Assembly (NCBI GenBank): GCA_023053685.1
Contig: JALIGW010000001.1
Coordinates: 162,436,547-162,500,546, forward strand
DNA length: 64,000 bases
From: Diadophis punctatus similis
Lineage: Eukaryota > Chordata > Lepidosauria > Squamata > Dipsadidae
Direction: 5' to 3'
In this document: positions 1 through 11,400 of the stretch, piece by piece
Layout of the letters: each line of letters opens with the position of its first letter
Numbering within the stretch: the first letter of the stretch is position 1
The notes under the pieces: model-generated
Told to the model about the DNA's origin: nothing
Database searches by the model: none
Seen by the model: the letters and a program-made list of their open reading frames with translations, nothing else
Program-made: the position numbers and the translations under genes

Positions 1-84
1 AAATAAATAAATAAATAAATAAACAAACAAACAAACAAACAAACAAACAAACAAACAAACAAACAAACAAACAAACAAACAAAC
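1..84. repeat. (AAAT)n/(AAAC)n simple repeat
   Basis: About five AAAT units then about sixteen AAAC units; it begins at the window edge and may be the tail of a SINE or LINE lying to the left. Confidence 0.95.
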
Positions 85-85
85 T

Positions 86-3000
86 ACCGTTCCCCAGTAG
101 GAAGAGGGGAAAATGGGAGTAAGGAATAAATCAATATTTTTATAAGAGTGGGCTACTCTTCCTTAAAGTACTTTTTTCAGGCTATGAAGGTCTTGAGATA
201 TGCAGTAAAATGATCTTAAAAGATAAAATCTTTATTTCTTTTTTTTCCCCTCTTCATTCATTCATTCATTCATTCATTCATTCATTCATTCTGTATGTGT
301 GGACTGGATATATTTTAATTAAAAGAATAAATTGAAATGTGCATTTGAGAGCTTATTTTTTTTCAAATAAGTTTGCAAACTTCATAACTAAAAATCAATA
401 AAATTAACCCATCAATTTGCTATTTAATTTCAGCAGTGAAACCTGAGGGATTACCAGAAGTTGCTAATAGGGGAAGATCTTAAATTCATTCTTCAACACA
501 CAATTATATATTTTGTTTTTCATGCACATACCTCCAAAAGATGTCAACTTTCCATTCTTTAACAGTTTTCTCACTGACCATTTTCCTATCTCACATGATC
601 ATTATATATCAGCCAAATGGCAGACTGAACCTGTTTAAATAGATTTATGTACATATGAAGGGGAAAATGCTACTCCAGTAACAACAATAGACTTACAGAT
701 AGGATTTGGAATCTAAGATGAAAAGAAGACATTTTATCCACAAGTGCTTAGCAAACAAATTTCAGCAAGTCAAGACAATTTCCACCAGGGGAACAAAGCC
801 ATAGGAACTAAATGTATTTTGTTTAGCTTTGCAATGCAAGGAGTAAGAAGCTCAGCTTTGGTTTTGGTTTTTAGACATGTTGTACACTTTATTAGAATAC
901 TTTGGGCCAGGTTAAGACTTTCATGTCCCATCAGCAAATAGAGCTGAAAAGACTACAAGCCACCATCAGATGAATGTTCTCCAGGCTTATAGGAGACATA
1001 ATTGCATGATCTATTCTGCTATCAAGGATCACTTAATAACATTATATAGGGCTCAACATTCTACTTTGTCCATTGAATCCCTATGCATGAAGTCATCTTC
1101 CATTAACTAACATGAGGAAGCTTGCTTTTAATATTTATTTAAAAAAAGCAACCATTTAATAGAATACTAACAAGTTTTAAAACCTCTGAAAAAAGCAGTC
1201 ATACACTATCATGTGTAACAGAAAACCAAAGAATGTATAACGTTAACATCTACCAAAAGATGGCATTGTTACAGATGAGATCTTTGAGTCTCCTCATAAT
1301 TAGCACAAGTCCAGGAAACAAAGTGATTTGTCTGTACATTCTCTTTGACAAATAATGGAGAAAAAGGAGAAAAACATCGGATGAATGGGTGTCGTAATGG
1401 TCAGGGCAAAGTTTGTTTCGAGTGAAGCTTGGCTCTCAGCAACTTCTTCGATACATTCATGTAGTTTTTGTGTCCATCAAGTAAACATTAAGAGAACCAA
1501 AAAACCCAGCTAAAAGAAAGCTGGCTGTAAGATTAATATGTAATATTATGCTACAGAGACAAAAAGCAAATGTTTTAGAAACAACAGTTCAGTGTTTTAT
1601 ATTAACAAAGCTTTAACATTAAAGCTGTAGATTTTTATAAACTGTAAAACTGGAAGCACCCTTTTGCTTACACATGAATCTGTCTGTCTGTCTGTCTATC
1701 ATCCAGCTATGTGTTAATTCTAGCCTATGTACAATAATTTATATTGTAATAAAATTGAAAGATATATTTTTGAATTTGCATAGCTAAAGTCTGTTTTTGA
1801 ATGGCTACTAAAAATGACCAACACCAGAATAATGCGATGGAGGGAAGAGGTTTCCTTCACTGTGCTTGGTTTTATAATTTCTGGTAGTAGCTCTGATAGA
1901 AGACCTTTGGGGCAGATGACAACAATGTATTTTGGCAAATGAGCTCAGTGTGTAAGTTAGCTAACAAATTAGCTTCCAGAAACCACTAACAGTAGCTTGC
2001 AGAGTCACAGCTGTTGATCTCAGTTGAAATGCATTGTTTGCAGAAGATTTCTAAGCAGTTTTCAAAGATGTGCCTTGTGTAGGGCGATAGCCTGGAAAAA
2101 CACACAATGCAGAAGTAGATTTGTGATTACCTTTATAAAATGGCAATGGTTTGTTGTAGAATAAAGTGACGTATCATATCATATTACACATCAGTATATT
2201 ATCTGCTATGCAAAAGCTTGGAGGAACAGAAGGCTCCTGGTAAATTCAAATTAGAATTAGGCATTTAACAGAATATATTATTAATAGGGTAACAAAGAAG
2301 AAAAGTACTACCACAGGACTTGGAGCAACAAGGAAATACGAGGAATACGAGTACTTTTTCATAAGCTTGTGGAACTTAAGGAGGGAACAATTTTCCTTTC
2401 TAATTCTGAGAACATGTAGGACAAATTAAGAAAACACATTCTTATTATTTAGATAAGTTTATATCATTCTCTCGTGCTATGGCAAATTTAAAAATGCTCT
2501 GGATCATAGGCAAAATGTTTAGCGCAATGTGAAATTTAGTGGTTGTCGATATGGACTCAAACCAATTGTGGTGGACATAACTCCATTCGATGCCAATCAT
2601 TTCAAAGAGACTGGGGGCGAATTTACAGATGTGCACATACAGTACATGAATATTAGCAGGAAGAAAACCACTTGTGTTTTAAAAGTTCTAGTCATTTCAT
2701 AGGCATATAATATTAACCCTGCACAAAGAAAGTTAACCTAAATTATTTTCGTAGAAGAGCAATCAGACGTTTTTCTTATTTCTCAGATAAGTACCAATAT
2801 CATTTTTTCTGTAACTGTATGCATTCCCCAAACACAATTCACATTTACACAACTCTATGCAATGCAACAAAGTAATGAAATTACAAGTCCCAACTATACT
2901 TAGCACTGTTCATGAAACAAAATTAATACCAATATTTCAGGTATAAAGAATAACCTTAGCGGAATTAAGAAAACAAACCAATGCATTTATATATACAACC

Positions 3001-3852
3001 ATACAGAATATCATCTTCCACAAATTCTAAGAAAACATGACTTGTAAACAGAAGTCAATGCCTAAATTCTGTAATCTGAAATGAGGATGGGGCAATCTAA
3101 CTGAACAGTAAACTACCAGCCTTTTCTCTCCCTGCCCACAAGCCCAAACCCTCAGTGATTCTTTGTAATTTGTCTGAAGTAGTTCCAAATTAGGTATTCT
3201 CCACAGCTCTTTCATCAATATATGTTTAACTTGTAGAGATGCCACAAATTTTTACAAGTGTTTCATTTTTCAAACGTCTGGTATCATTTTTCTTGAAACT
3301 GAGCTATAAACAATACTGCCGCGCAGCTACAGCAAATCCACCCAAAACAAAATTGAGTACCACAAAGTAACAGAGTGATATTTAGCCAGTTTAATAAGTA
3401 AAACATCACGTACATCAGCAAAGAAACAACAAATGTCACAAAATACTATAACATGGAAAGACAACTGTAAAAAAACAGAAGAAAATTGAGGCTGTCAGAT
3501 AATAAGTATATCCTATTCAGTGTCAAAACTTGAGAAATATTAAAAATATAATTTTTATTCTTAATCTAATAGAAAAAGAATATGATTTAGACTCTACTGA
3601 ATTTGCTTTATTTCAAAATTGCTCCTCAGGATTATGGTAGAAGAGTTAATTCAGGCCAGTAGGAACTGTGGAAACATCTTGTCATGTTATAGCAGCTTAA
3701 CAATTTGTTCCCAGGTATTTTTTTAAAAAAAGAGTTACTGGGCTGATGGTTCTTTTAAAGTTTCAGGTTGCGCACCCTTTCTTTTCATCTTTGAACCTGA
3801 AAATTTGGTAAAAATCTAGAAGTGTGTTTACTTTCACAATTAAAATAATATT

Positions 3853-3854
<2 letters not shown>
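86..3854. other. SUPT3H intron / region 5' of RUNX2 P1, nothing recognised
   Basis: AT-rich unique-looking sequence with a short (GTCT)n at 1679-1700. The few reading frames are chance frames. No exon with splice sites was recognised; conserved enhancers cannot be judged from one sequence. Confidence 0.6.
254..291. repeat. (ATTC)n microsatellite
   Basis: Nine to ten uninterrupted TTCA units in AT-rich sequence. Confidence 0.95.

Positions 3855-3921
<67 letters not shown>
3855..3921. repeat. (GT)n microsatellite
   Basis: About 33 uninterrupted GT units, directly before the SINE-like head. Confidence 0.97.
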
Positions 3922-3924
<3 letters not shown>

Positions 3925-3929
3925 CTGTT

Positions 3930-4240
3930 GAATCTGTACTGCCTTACAGGCAGGCTGCCCAGGTTCAAATCCCAGGAAGGGTATGGCTAGCTGATGAGAA
4001 CTAAATAACTTGAAATAGATCTATACTAGTCTCCCTTCATTTTCATTATCAGTAAAAATGTGTTAGATACATATACATATGCATATACATATATACATAT
4101 ATATATATATATACGTGTGTGTGTGTGTGTGTATACATACATACATACACAGAAACACACACATACATACTTGAGTAGGGGGTTGAATTAGAAAACCTCC
4201 AAGGTCCCTTCTAACTCAGTTATTCTAAACCTTTCAATAT
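3930..4240 (+). mobile_element. SINE-like head with CR1-type tail, expanded by microsatellites
   Basis: CCCAGGTTCAAATCCCAGGA (3959) contains a perfect B box, then GGCTAGCTGATGAGAACTAA. After a TA/GT-rich middle (4060-4165) comes GGGTTGAATTAGAAAACCTC, CAAGGTCCCTTCTAACTCAG (4181-4220), the CR1 3' signature. This order fits a tRNA-derived SINE using a CR1 tail. The A-box part is missing; a long (GT)n adjoins the left side. Confidence 0.5.
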
Positions 4241-4300
4241 ATATATGTGTGTGTATGTATTTCATACATGCACGCATGCACACACACACACACACACAAA
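4060..4300. repeat. compound (TA)/(GT)/(ATAC)/(CA) dinucleotide tracts
   Basis: Several AT, GT, ATAC and CA runs (4070-4165 and 4234-4300) flank and expand the CR1-type tail. Confidence 0.9.
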
Positions 4301-4405
4301 ATAATATTGATAGACAAGAAAAAGTTTCACATAATTATTGTGATATAAAACACATTAAGTTCTTAGCTTTTTTATTTTGACTTATGGTAAGTTGTAAAAT
4401 CATTA

Positions 4406-4804
4406 CAGGTAGTTCTTGACTTACAACAGTTCACTTAGTGACCGTTCAAAGTTACAATGGCACTGAAAAAAGTGACTTATGACCATTTTTCACACTTATG
4501 AGCGTTATAGCATCCCCATGGTCACGTGATCTACATTCGGATGCTTGACAACTGACTCACATTTATAACGGTTGCAGTATCTTGGGGTCATGTGATCACC
4601 TTTTGCAACCTTCTGACAAGCAAAATCAATGGGGAAACCAGATTCATTTAATAACCGTGTTACTAATTTAACAACTCCAGTGAGTCATTTAACAAATGTG
4701 GCAAGAAAAGTCATAAAATGGGGCAAAACTTACTTAACAAATTTCTCACTTAGCAACATAAATTTTGTGCTCATATGTTGTGGTCATATGTTGAGGATTA
4801 GCTG
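4406..4804. mobile_element. Tigger-like MITE, 399 bp, complete
   Basis: TA-flanked (4404-4405 and 4805-4806). Left end CAGGTAGTTCTTGACTTACA; right end in reverse complement CAGCTAATCCTCAACATATG. The body has the family landmarks CCATGGTCACGTGATC, GGTCATGTGATC and CAAAATCAATGGGGAAACCAG. Best-preserved copy of this family in the window and the useful reference for the others. No transposase. Confidence 0.82.
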
Positions 4805-4895
4805 TATTGTACAAAAAATTAAGTAAATTGTAAAATAATTCAGTTGACATCTTTAAAATTTCTATACACCTGGTTTTGTATTTTTACAGCATACA

Positions 4896-4918
4896 AGGGA
4901 GGGAGGGAGGGAGGGAGG
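4896..4918. repeat. (GGGA)n tract
   Basis: Five to six GGGA units. Confidence 0.85.
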
Positions 4919-5351
4919 CCTCATCATTGCTACTCTTAACTTTCTTTGAAACCACATCTGCAAAATAATGAATAAACAAACTAAATGGCAATTCAGCTGT
5001 AAATGGGTATTATAGCAAATTCTTTGGGTGAATCTTTTGGGACAACCTCCAACCCCCCCCCCCAAAAAAAGATTATGACTTTGGGGAGCTTGATACTGTC
5101 TTTGCAAACTTGCAGGGACTTCATAATGTTCTATTGTTTCCAAATGAGTGGAATACTTGGGAGAAATGGGAGATGCTTTGTCACTCTTTTTAGCACTACA
5201 ACTACCAATAAGACCAATAGGACATGAATAGAGTACATTTTATAAAGATGTTACAACTGCATCCGTTTATCTTCTGTTGCTTCCTCACTCTGTATGAGGG
5301 AATTCTAACACGAGAAAAATGCTACATTACAGATCTTTCAATATACATCCC

Positions 5352-5925
5352 AGAATAGAATAGAATAGAATAGAATAGAATAGAATAGAATAGAATAGAA
5401 TAGAATAGAATTCTTTATTGGCCAAGTGTGATTGGACACACAAGGAATTTGTCTTGGTGCACATGCTCTCAGTGTACATAAAAGAAAAGATACATTCGTC
5501 AAGAATCATAAGGTACAACACTTAATGATAGTCATAGGGTACAAATAAGCAATCAAATCGCATTAGGAAACAGTCAATATAAATCGTAAGGATACAAGCA
5601 ACAAAGTTATAGTCATGCAGTCATAAGTGGGAGGAGATGGGTGATAGGAATGATGAGAAGATTAATAGTGCAGACTTTGTAAACAGTTTGACAGTGTTGA
5701 GGGAATTATTTGTTTAGCAGAGTGATGGCGTTCAAGGAAAAACTGTTCTTGTGTCTAGTTGTTCTGGTGTGCAGTGCTCTATAGTGTCATTTTGAGGGTA
5801 GGAGTTGAAACAGTTTATGTCTAGGATGTGAGGGGTCTGTAAATATTTTCACAGTCCTCTTTTTGACTCGTGCAGTATACAGGTCCTCAATGGAAGGCAG
5901 GTTGGTAGTAATTCTTTTTTCTCAA
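5352..5925 (-). mobile_element. 5'-truncated L3/Rex1-like LINE with (ATAGA)n tail
   Basis: Read on the minus strand, this gives the last part of ORF2 and the 3' UTR of the same family as 56950-61330: LPSIED-type sequence at about 5895, then ACTCTGCTAAACAAATAATTCC, then ACTTGGCCAATAAAGAATTC, then (TATTC)n. The array at 5352-5411 has about 12 repeat units. No intact frame. Confidence 0.85.
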
Positions 5926-6056
5926 CACCAACATCAATAATAAACATAGTTAAAAACTGGTTCTTTTTCTTTGATGTCTTATGCACAAATTAAAAAACAC
6001 AACAGTGTTTTAAATGCAGGTCTAATGAAGCGATCAATTAAAAGTTTGACATAGAG

Positions 6057-6181
6057 CAGGGGTGTCAAACTCGTGGCGTAGCGGCGGCGGTACATGATCA
6101 TGACTTTTTCCCCCTTTGCTAAACTGGGCGTGGCCAGCACATGACGCATCCTGCCCCTGGGCTGCGAGTTTGACAACCCTG
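6057..6181. mobile_element. hAT MITE, 125 bp
   Basis: Ends CAGGGGTGTCAAACTCGTGG and, in reverse complement, CAGGGTTGTCAAACTCGCAG are inverted repeats, flanked by a perfect 8-bp duplication ACATAGAG (6049-6056 and 6182-6189). No coding capacity. Confidence 0.92.
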
Positions 6182-6305
6182 ACATAGAGGAAATAAAAGT
6201 ATTGCCAAATTACAGTCCCATCTATAAATTTTTGGAAAGTTACTGAATTTAATACACAAAGCGTGCAAATTAATAGTTATTTCAATAAAGGAGCATATTT
6301 GTAGC

Positions 6306-6640
6306 TCAGGTTGAAATGAGGGGTCCTTGGTGCTCTCTGACCTTAGTTGTTTTCTTGCAGATGTTTCATTACCCAAGTCATTTCATTAGCACTGATGATG
6401 TTACCTAGTTTTAGTAGTGAAACGTCTGCAAGAAAACAACCAAGCTCAGAAAGTATCAAGGACCTCTCTTCAAGCTTGGTTGTTTTCTTGCAAATGTTTC
6501 ATTACCCAAACTAGGTATCATCATTAGCGCACTGATAATATTACCTAGTTTGGATAATGAAACATCTTTGCAAGAAAACAACCAAGCTCAGAGAGCACCA
6601 AGGACCCCTCATTTCAACCCTAAACTACAAAAATTTTCCT
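6306..6640. repeat. double palindromic repeat (foldback)
   Basis: Four alternating copies of a unit of about 55 bp containing GGTTGTTTTCTTGCAGATGT or its complement. 6318-6372 faces 6415-6470, and 6472-6520 faces 6548-6605. The outer flanks AGGTTGAAATGAGGGGTCCT (6307) and AGGACCCCTCATTTCAACC (6601) also pair, so the whole block folds back on itself. Similar 'GAAACGTCTGCAAGAAAACAA' repeats are frequent in squamates; the family is unassigned, possibly Penelope-derived. Confidence 0.75.
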
Positions 6641-6664
6641 TTATAAGCTCAGAGAGGGCCAAGA

Positions 6665-6754
6665 AACCATAAGTCCCTCGGGAGTAGGGACCATAAGTCC
6701 CTCGGGAGTAGGGCGGCATATAAGAACCAAGAAATAAATAAATAAATAAATAAT
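6665..6754 (+). mobile_element. L2-type LINE 3' tail
   Basis: GTCCCTCGGGAGTAGGGCGG, then CATATAAGAAC and (AAAT)n end at 6753. It is the same 3' hairpin and tail as the L2 element ending at 61112. A 24-bp unit, ACCATAAGTCCCTCGGGAGT with AGGG, is doubled at 6667-6690 and 6690-6713. Confidence 0.65.
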
Positions 6755-6759
6755 CATTT

Positions 6760-9319
6760 TGTGCTTTCGTCGTCTTTTTAATAATGCATAAACTGATAGG
6801 AGATTGATCATTCTACTTGAATCTTGAGATTCCTCAGTCAGATCACCCTGAGTAAGAGCTTTGGACTGATAACAATAACTGCAATTCTACATATACATAT
6901 TTGAAAATTAGTCTCATTGGCAATTAAGTATTTCAAAATATTCCATTTTTCATGCATCATCTCTGGCATTTGTTTGACTTCAGACTTTTTCAAAACAAAT
7001 ATTTTTCACTGAACAACACGTATTTTCAACAATTTCAGCTTAAGATATTATCTTTCTGGGGACAGAGTCATTATTTCAAAACCCGAAAAGAACAGATATC
7101 TCTAATTGGATGTTCATGATTGCCAAAACACTGAACAGCATCCCAAATTATATAAAAATTTCTTCAGAGTATTAGATAAGAGAGTTGTGCAGTACATTGG
7201 ATCTGAAAGGACAAAATGCTTTGGACACAAGACCTATCAACAATTCTTAACCCCAAGAATCTTTTGACAAAGCTGTAAGGCAGCTGTGGAGGGAAGTCAT
7301 GCAATCTTGTTTTAAAGAACTGCCAACAAGTGCTACATGAGCTCCTTTATTTTTCTTTCAAATTTGAAGGACTGCACAGCTCTCTTAGATGCACAAAGCA
7401 GTATCACCTATAAGAAGAACATCTATAGTCTGTAGCTAATCCAATTGAGGCTTAAAAATCATTCTCTGTAACAAAGACATAGAAACAATGCCCAGTTGTT
7501 AAAATGAGAATCCAGTTCCTTTTCATATCTGAACTTAATAGATTTCACTCCTTAATCTACCTACTTCCTATTGCACTGAAAGCATCTGGAACAAGTACAA
7601 ATGTGAAGTCAGGACAAATGTGCATTGCTTGATTACACTTTGCAAGGCAAGAATTGACTATAAAATCCTTCAACAAAAATTATGAATAACACAAATACTC
7701 AGCTATAATATTTCAACCTGAATCTCTATTGAAGCTTTAAAAAAATTAGTTTATATTTTTCCCTAGTGCAAATACTGTGAGGTAATTTTACAATTGCAGT
7801 TTGAAATCTGCAATTGCAATTAGTAAAATAAATGAAAACTCTATAAGCAGCAATGAAACTGGCATGCAACTTAAAAACTGTCATGAATATTGCCTAAAAA
7901 TAAGCTTACAATGGCTATTTTAAAGGCTGTGTGTGGTCTTACCCATATATTCTGGCAAGATGCAGTTTCTCCAACCACAGCTAGAGTCATCCAAAAGCAG
8001 TGGCACTGGAGAGTCTCTGTCTCACCTGTCAAAGTTGAAGAACGCTGTTCAGCAGACCACCATGAGTCCATGGATAGGATCCACAGCACTGAGCAGCTGT
8101 TCCTGATAAGGTTTCTTTAACTGTAGAGGAAGTCCTTTCATAAGTCACACTTAATGTGTGTGTCCCAGCACCCGTGCAGAACATGATTGCGCAGAAAGAG
8201 GAAAAAAACTCTGTTACAATAATTACATTCTAGCTGGATATTTGCTAATTTATTAACTTACATCAAACAAATAGCATGAGACATGAAGACACTTTCTGTA
8301 TCACTTATTAAAATAATTTGATAGTCCAGTAATACGATGCTAAAGACACATCTGATTCAATTTGAAGGGATTTCTTTGTTCCTATCCTAAAGAAAGAATA
8401 TTTCAAACTGATAAAAATAGTTTGGTTGTGGGTGAATTGTTTTTCCTTACAGCAAAATAAAATAAACTCAAAGTAAATAATCTCAAAAAACTTAATCTAA
8501 ATAATCTAAAAACTTAAACTGAATAACTATTTGTGATATTCCTCTCTCATACCAGCCTTTGCCACTCTGATGTGGATGTGGATGATGAATTAATATTAAA
8601 ATTTATTTTTTACGTATGTGCAGCTGTTATCAAAAGAACAATTCAGTTTTCCAGCTATGAAAATTCATATACTTTAATTACAGGCAGTAATCATTTCACT
8701 AAGCAAAAAGGCTCTCAAGAGATTGCTTGCATTTTCTTGGAATATATATATTTTAGAGTACTAACTAGCATAGTTTGGGTATTATTTTTCTTTGGTTTTG
8801 TCAGTAGCATGTTTGAAATAAATTTTATTAAGTGGTAGTGTAAGTAACATTGCATTGTGGGTAGCAGTTTCCTGTTTTAACCTAGCCACATCCTCAACTG
8901 TTATGTGAGACAAGTTTCCCATATTTTGTGCAAAACAGACTTTTTTTCTTCAATGAAAACTGAGACTGAAGGACCAAAAAGCAATAATGGTTTAAGTTTC
9001 TGAAGGTAATGGTTTGTTATATTTAAATACAAGCCATGCTAACATACTGCACAAATTCTAAAATGCAGTGATATAGAATAAAATATTTATTAAGAGCAAG
9101 ATAGGAAAAATCATTTTACTAATATTTTCTCTAATATAGCACATAACTTCTACATTTTAAAATGTATTAATTCCTATAGTGATTATATGAGGCAGAGATA
9201 TTAATATACTTTTTGTTTGAAGAAAGTTAGCACCCACCCTCCTCCTAGAAGAATGAAATTTTCTAGGAAATATTAAAAAGGCAGAATATTATATTTCCCT
9301 GGATGAGAAAAGGAGAAAC
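6760..9319. other. SUPT3H intron; one exon-like segment
   Basis: Unique-looking AT-rich sequence. The only point of note is 7995-8106 on the minus strand, which is bounded by an acceptor-like and a donor-like site but is open in no convincing frame (see findings). Confidence 0.5.
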
Positions 9320-9825
9320 ATGTTTTAAAGACAAAGCAGCTCCCTGCAGCTCCCTGCCCCCAACCCCTCTTCAGCTCCAGGGTGATGGGATTAAGACATG
9401 GCCCTCAGGACATGATAGGATTATCCCTCTACCCATCTTGCAACAGAACTCAACACATGGCACCTGAGGAGATTACATCACCCTGCAAGATTCAACCAAG
9501 CCTGGGACTCAAGACAACCTACAAAGTTCCCCATGAGAGTCTGACAACCAATCAGAATACATTTCTTTCACAGGAACAGGAAGCTCCAAGGTGGGGCCAA
9601 GAGAGGGTATCAATCAATCTCTCTCTCTCTCTCTCTCTCTCGCTCGCTCGCTCGCTTGCTCCCTCCCTCCCTCCCCCTCTCCCTCTCTCCTCGATTGCCC
9701 AGGATCTCAAACCATGTGGTCCTGTCCACCATTAAACTATATTTCCAAACAGCTACCATGTTTCCAGTGTCTTTCTCTCCACTTGGAACTGAACCCAGAT
9801 GGACATTTCTTCCAACAGTATCATT
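9320..9825 (+). repeat. LTR-like sequence, unproven
   Basis: The order CCAATCAGAATA (9547), a TATA-like GGTATCAATC (9606), a CT/CGCT-rich leader (9618-9690), ATTAAA (9732) and a TTCCAACA end near 9820 resembles a retrotransposon LTR. Clear TG...CA ends and a target duplication were not found, and no adjoining coding region is present. Confidence 0.3.
9618..9692. repeat. (CT)n/(CTCG)n/(CTCC)n pyrimidine tract
   Basis: Twelve CT units passing through CGCT units into CCCT units. The repeated Leu-Ser and Arg-Glu strings of reading frames here are translations of this tract. Confidence 0.95.
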
Positions 9826-10494
9826 AGCACTTCCTAAGACTGATGAGAAAATGGCTTGCCACAATTCAGTGTACAGTACCACATCTTCTTTAAAAGATAA
9901 AACCTTTCCCACTTGTGTTAAATATTGCTATTAAAATCTCAATTGATTAAAAAACCCAAGTATCTACTGCAGTTGAAGTATATGTACAATCATTGCATTA
10001 CTATGATTCTCTTTTCCTAACACCACACTGATGATTCTTATTATAACCAGAAAATTCATAAAAATGGTTCTGTTCCCTTAGAATATCTCATGAAGGAGAA
10101 CATCCTACCTCTGTCAAATAAAACAGAAGACAAGTTGGGGATTTTTTTTCTATTTTTACTCACTCAAAAGCTGTTGAGCAATTTTAAAATTCCTAATCAA
10201 ACTTAATAAGGCTTAGTTACTCTTAAGGCTTTTTCAAAAATTCCTGTTTTTCTTTTTAAACAGGTTGTGACAGATGATCAAGGATTACTCTGGGGAAGCC
10301 TATATGTTTTATACTACAGCTCCTAGCAGTTCAAAACAATGCCATTGTTTAGGATTTCTGAACACTATAGCTCAGCAAAACCTCGATGGACAGTTTTCCT
10401 AAACCTGATCTAGGACATGGTGTATTCTCTCCCAGTCTCAGCCCTAGCTTTTCCCAACTTTTATCCCAATCTGATAGAAACAAACCTACGCTTC

Positions 10495-10535
10495 ACAATT
10501 TTGGAGGACCCCAACTAGGCGTCCTCCAGAATTGT
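10495..10535. repeat. short hairpin, 15-bp arms
   Basis: ACAATTTTGGAGGAC (10495-10509) faces GTCCTCCAGAATTGT (10521-10535), one mismatch, 11-base loop. Confidence 0.8.
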
Positions 10536-11164
10536 TAAGACTAGTTTTGTTTTTATCAAATTAAAAAAGAAATAATACTATATCCTAAATAGAGGAAGAG
10601 TAGGCTAGTTCTCCTTCCATATCAATACATTCATTCAACATTTAAGCAAAATGTAGCCACTGCCTCCACACTACATTTATAATTTCATTCTGTCCAGAGT
10701 ATGAAGATTTGAGACAGTTCAAGCAGACAATCAACCTATTTCTCATCATGCATTTTTTGAACAAGCAAAGATAAGCTTGAAAAGGGGGTTTTGTGATTAC
10801 TTTTTCCACTGGTGGTTCAAAATGTAATAATGATGTTTTCCTTTTCTTTTCAGCCATATTCTTTGAGATTTCCACCTCAGAAGATAGATCTCAAAAAGGA
10901 GAAAAATCTGCATTACTTTAGTCAGCTAAACTCCATCTTAAATTATACTCTGAAAACAGAAGAACAGATTAAGCATTCTCTTCTGTCCAACTGAAAACAA
11001 TTTTTGTATCTGCAAAAAGAAGACATATTACCTTCTAATAGGAGGCAAAGGAAAACAATTTCAGAAAACAAAAGAGTTATTGTTTAAATAAGCCCTTAAT
11101 CTATTATAGCGAACTTGTTTTAGACGTGACTAATCTTTAATTCCAAGTGGCTAATGTAATGTAG

Positions 11165-11400
11165 CAAGAAAGCCACTGTGATATTGTGCATAGACCAAAG
11201 AAACACAGGGTCAAATCCCCACTTAGCTATGATACTTGCCAAGTGATTCTGAGCCATTCATTATCTCTCAGACTAATCTAACTCAAACTGTTGCAGCAAA
11301 AAAAGGGAACTTCTAGGGAAGCCTCTCTTCATTTCTTGCAGGTTACAAGCATCATTAAATGAAGGCAAAATGGGGAAAGGTTATTACTATAACCCATTAA
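11165..11400 (+). mobile_element. tRNA-derived SINE, old copy
   Basis: B-box-like GGGTCAAATCCCC at 11208-11220 is followed by ACTTAGCTATGATACTTGCC, CATTATCTCTCAGACTAATC and CTCAAACTGTTGCAG, the order of a squamate SINE body (ACTCACTGGGTGACC...CTCTCAGCCCAACC...CAGGGTTGTTG). Confidence 0.55.

Noticed and set aside
5352..5411. Regular short repeats as a CRISPR-like array
   Set aside because: There are no spacers; it is a pure pentanucleotide microsatellite at a LINE end in a vertebrate genome.
7871..8120. The exon-like minus-strand segment as the next SUPT3H coding exon
   Set aside because: The expected continuation (YSLGDARRPLHE-like) does not appear in any frame.
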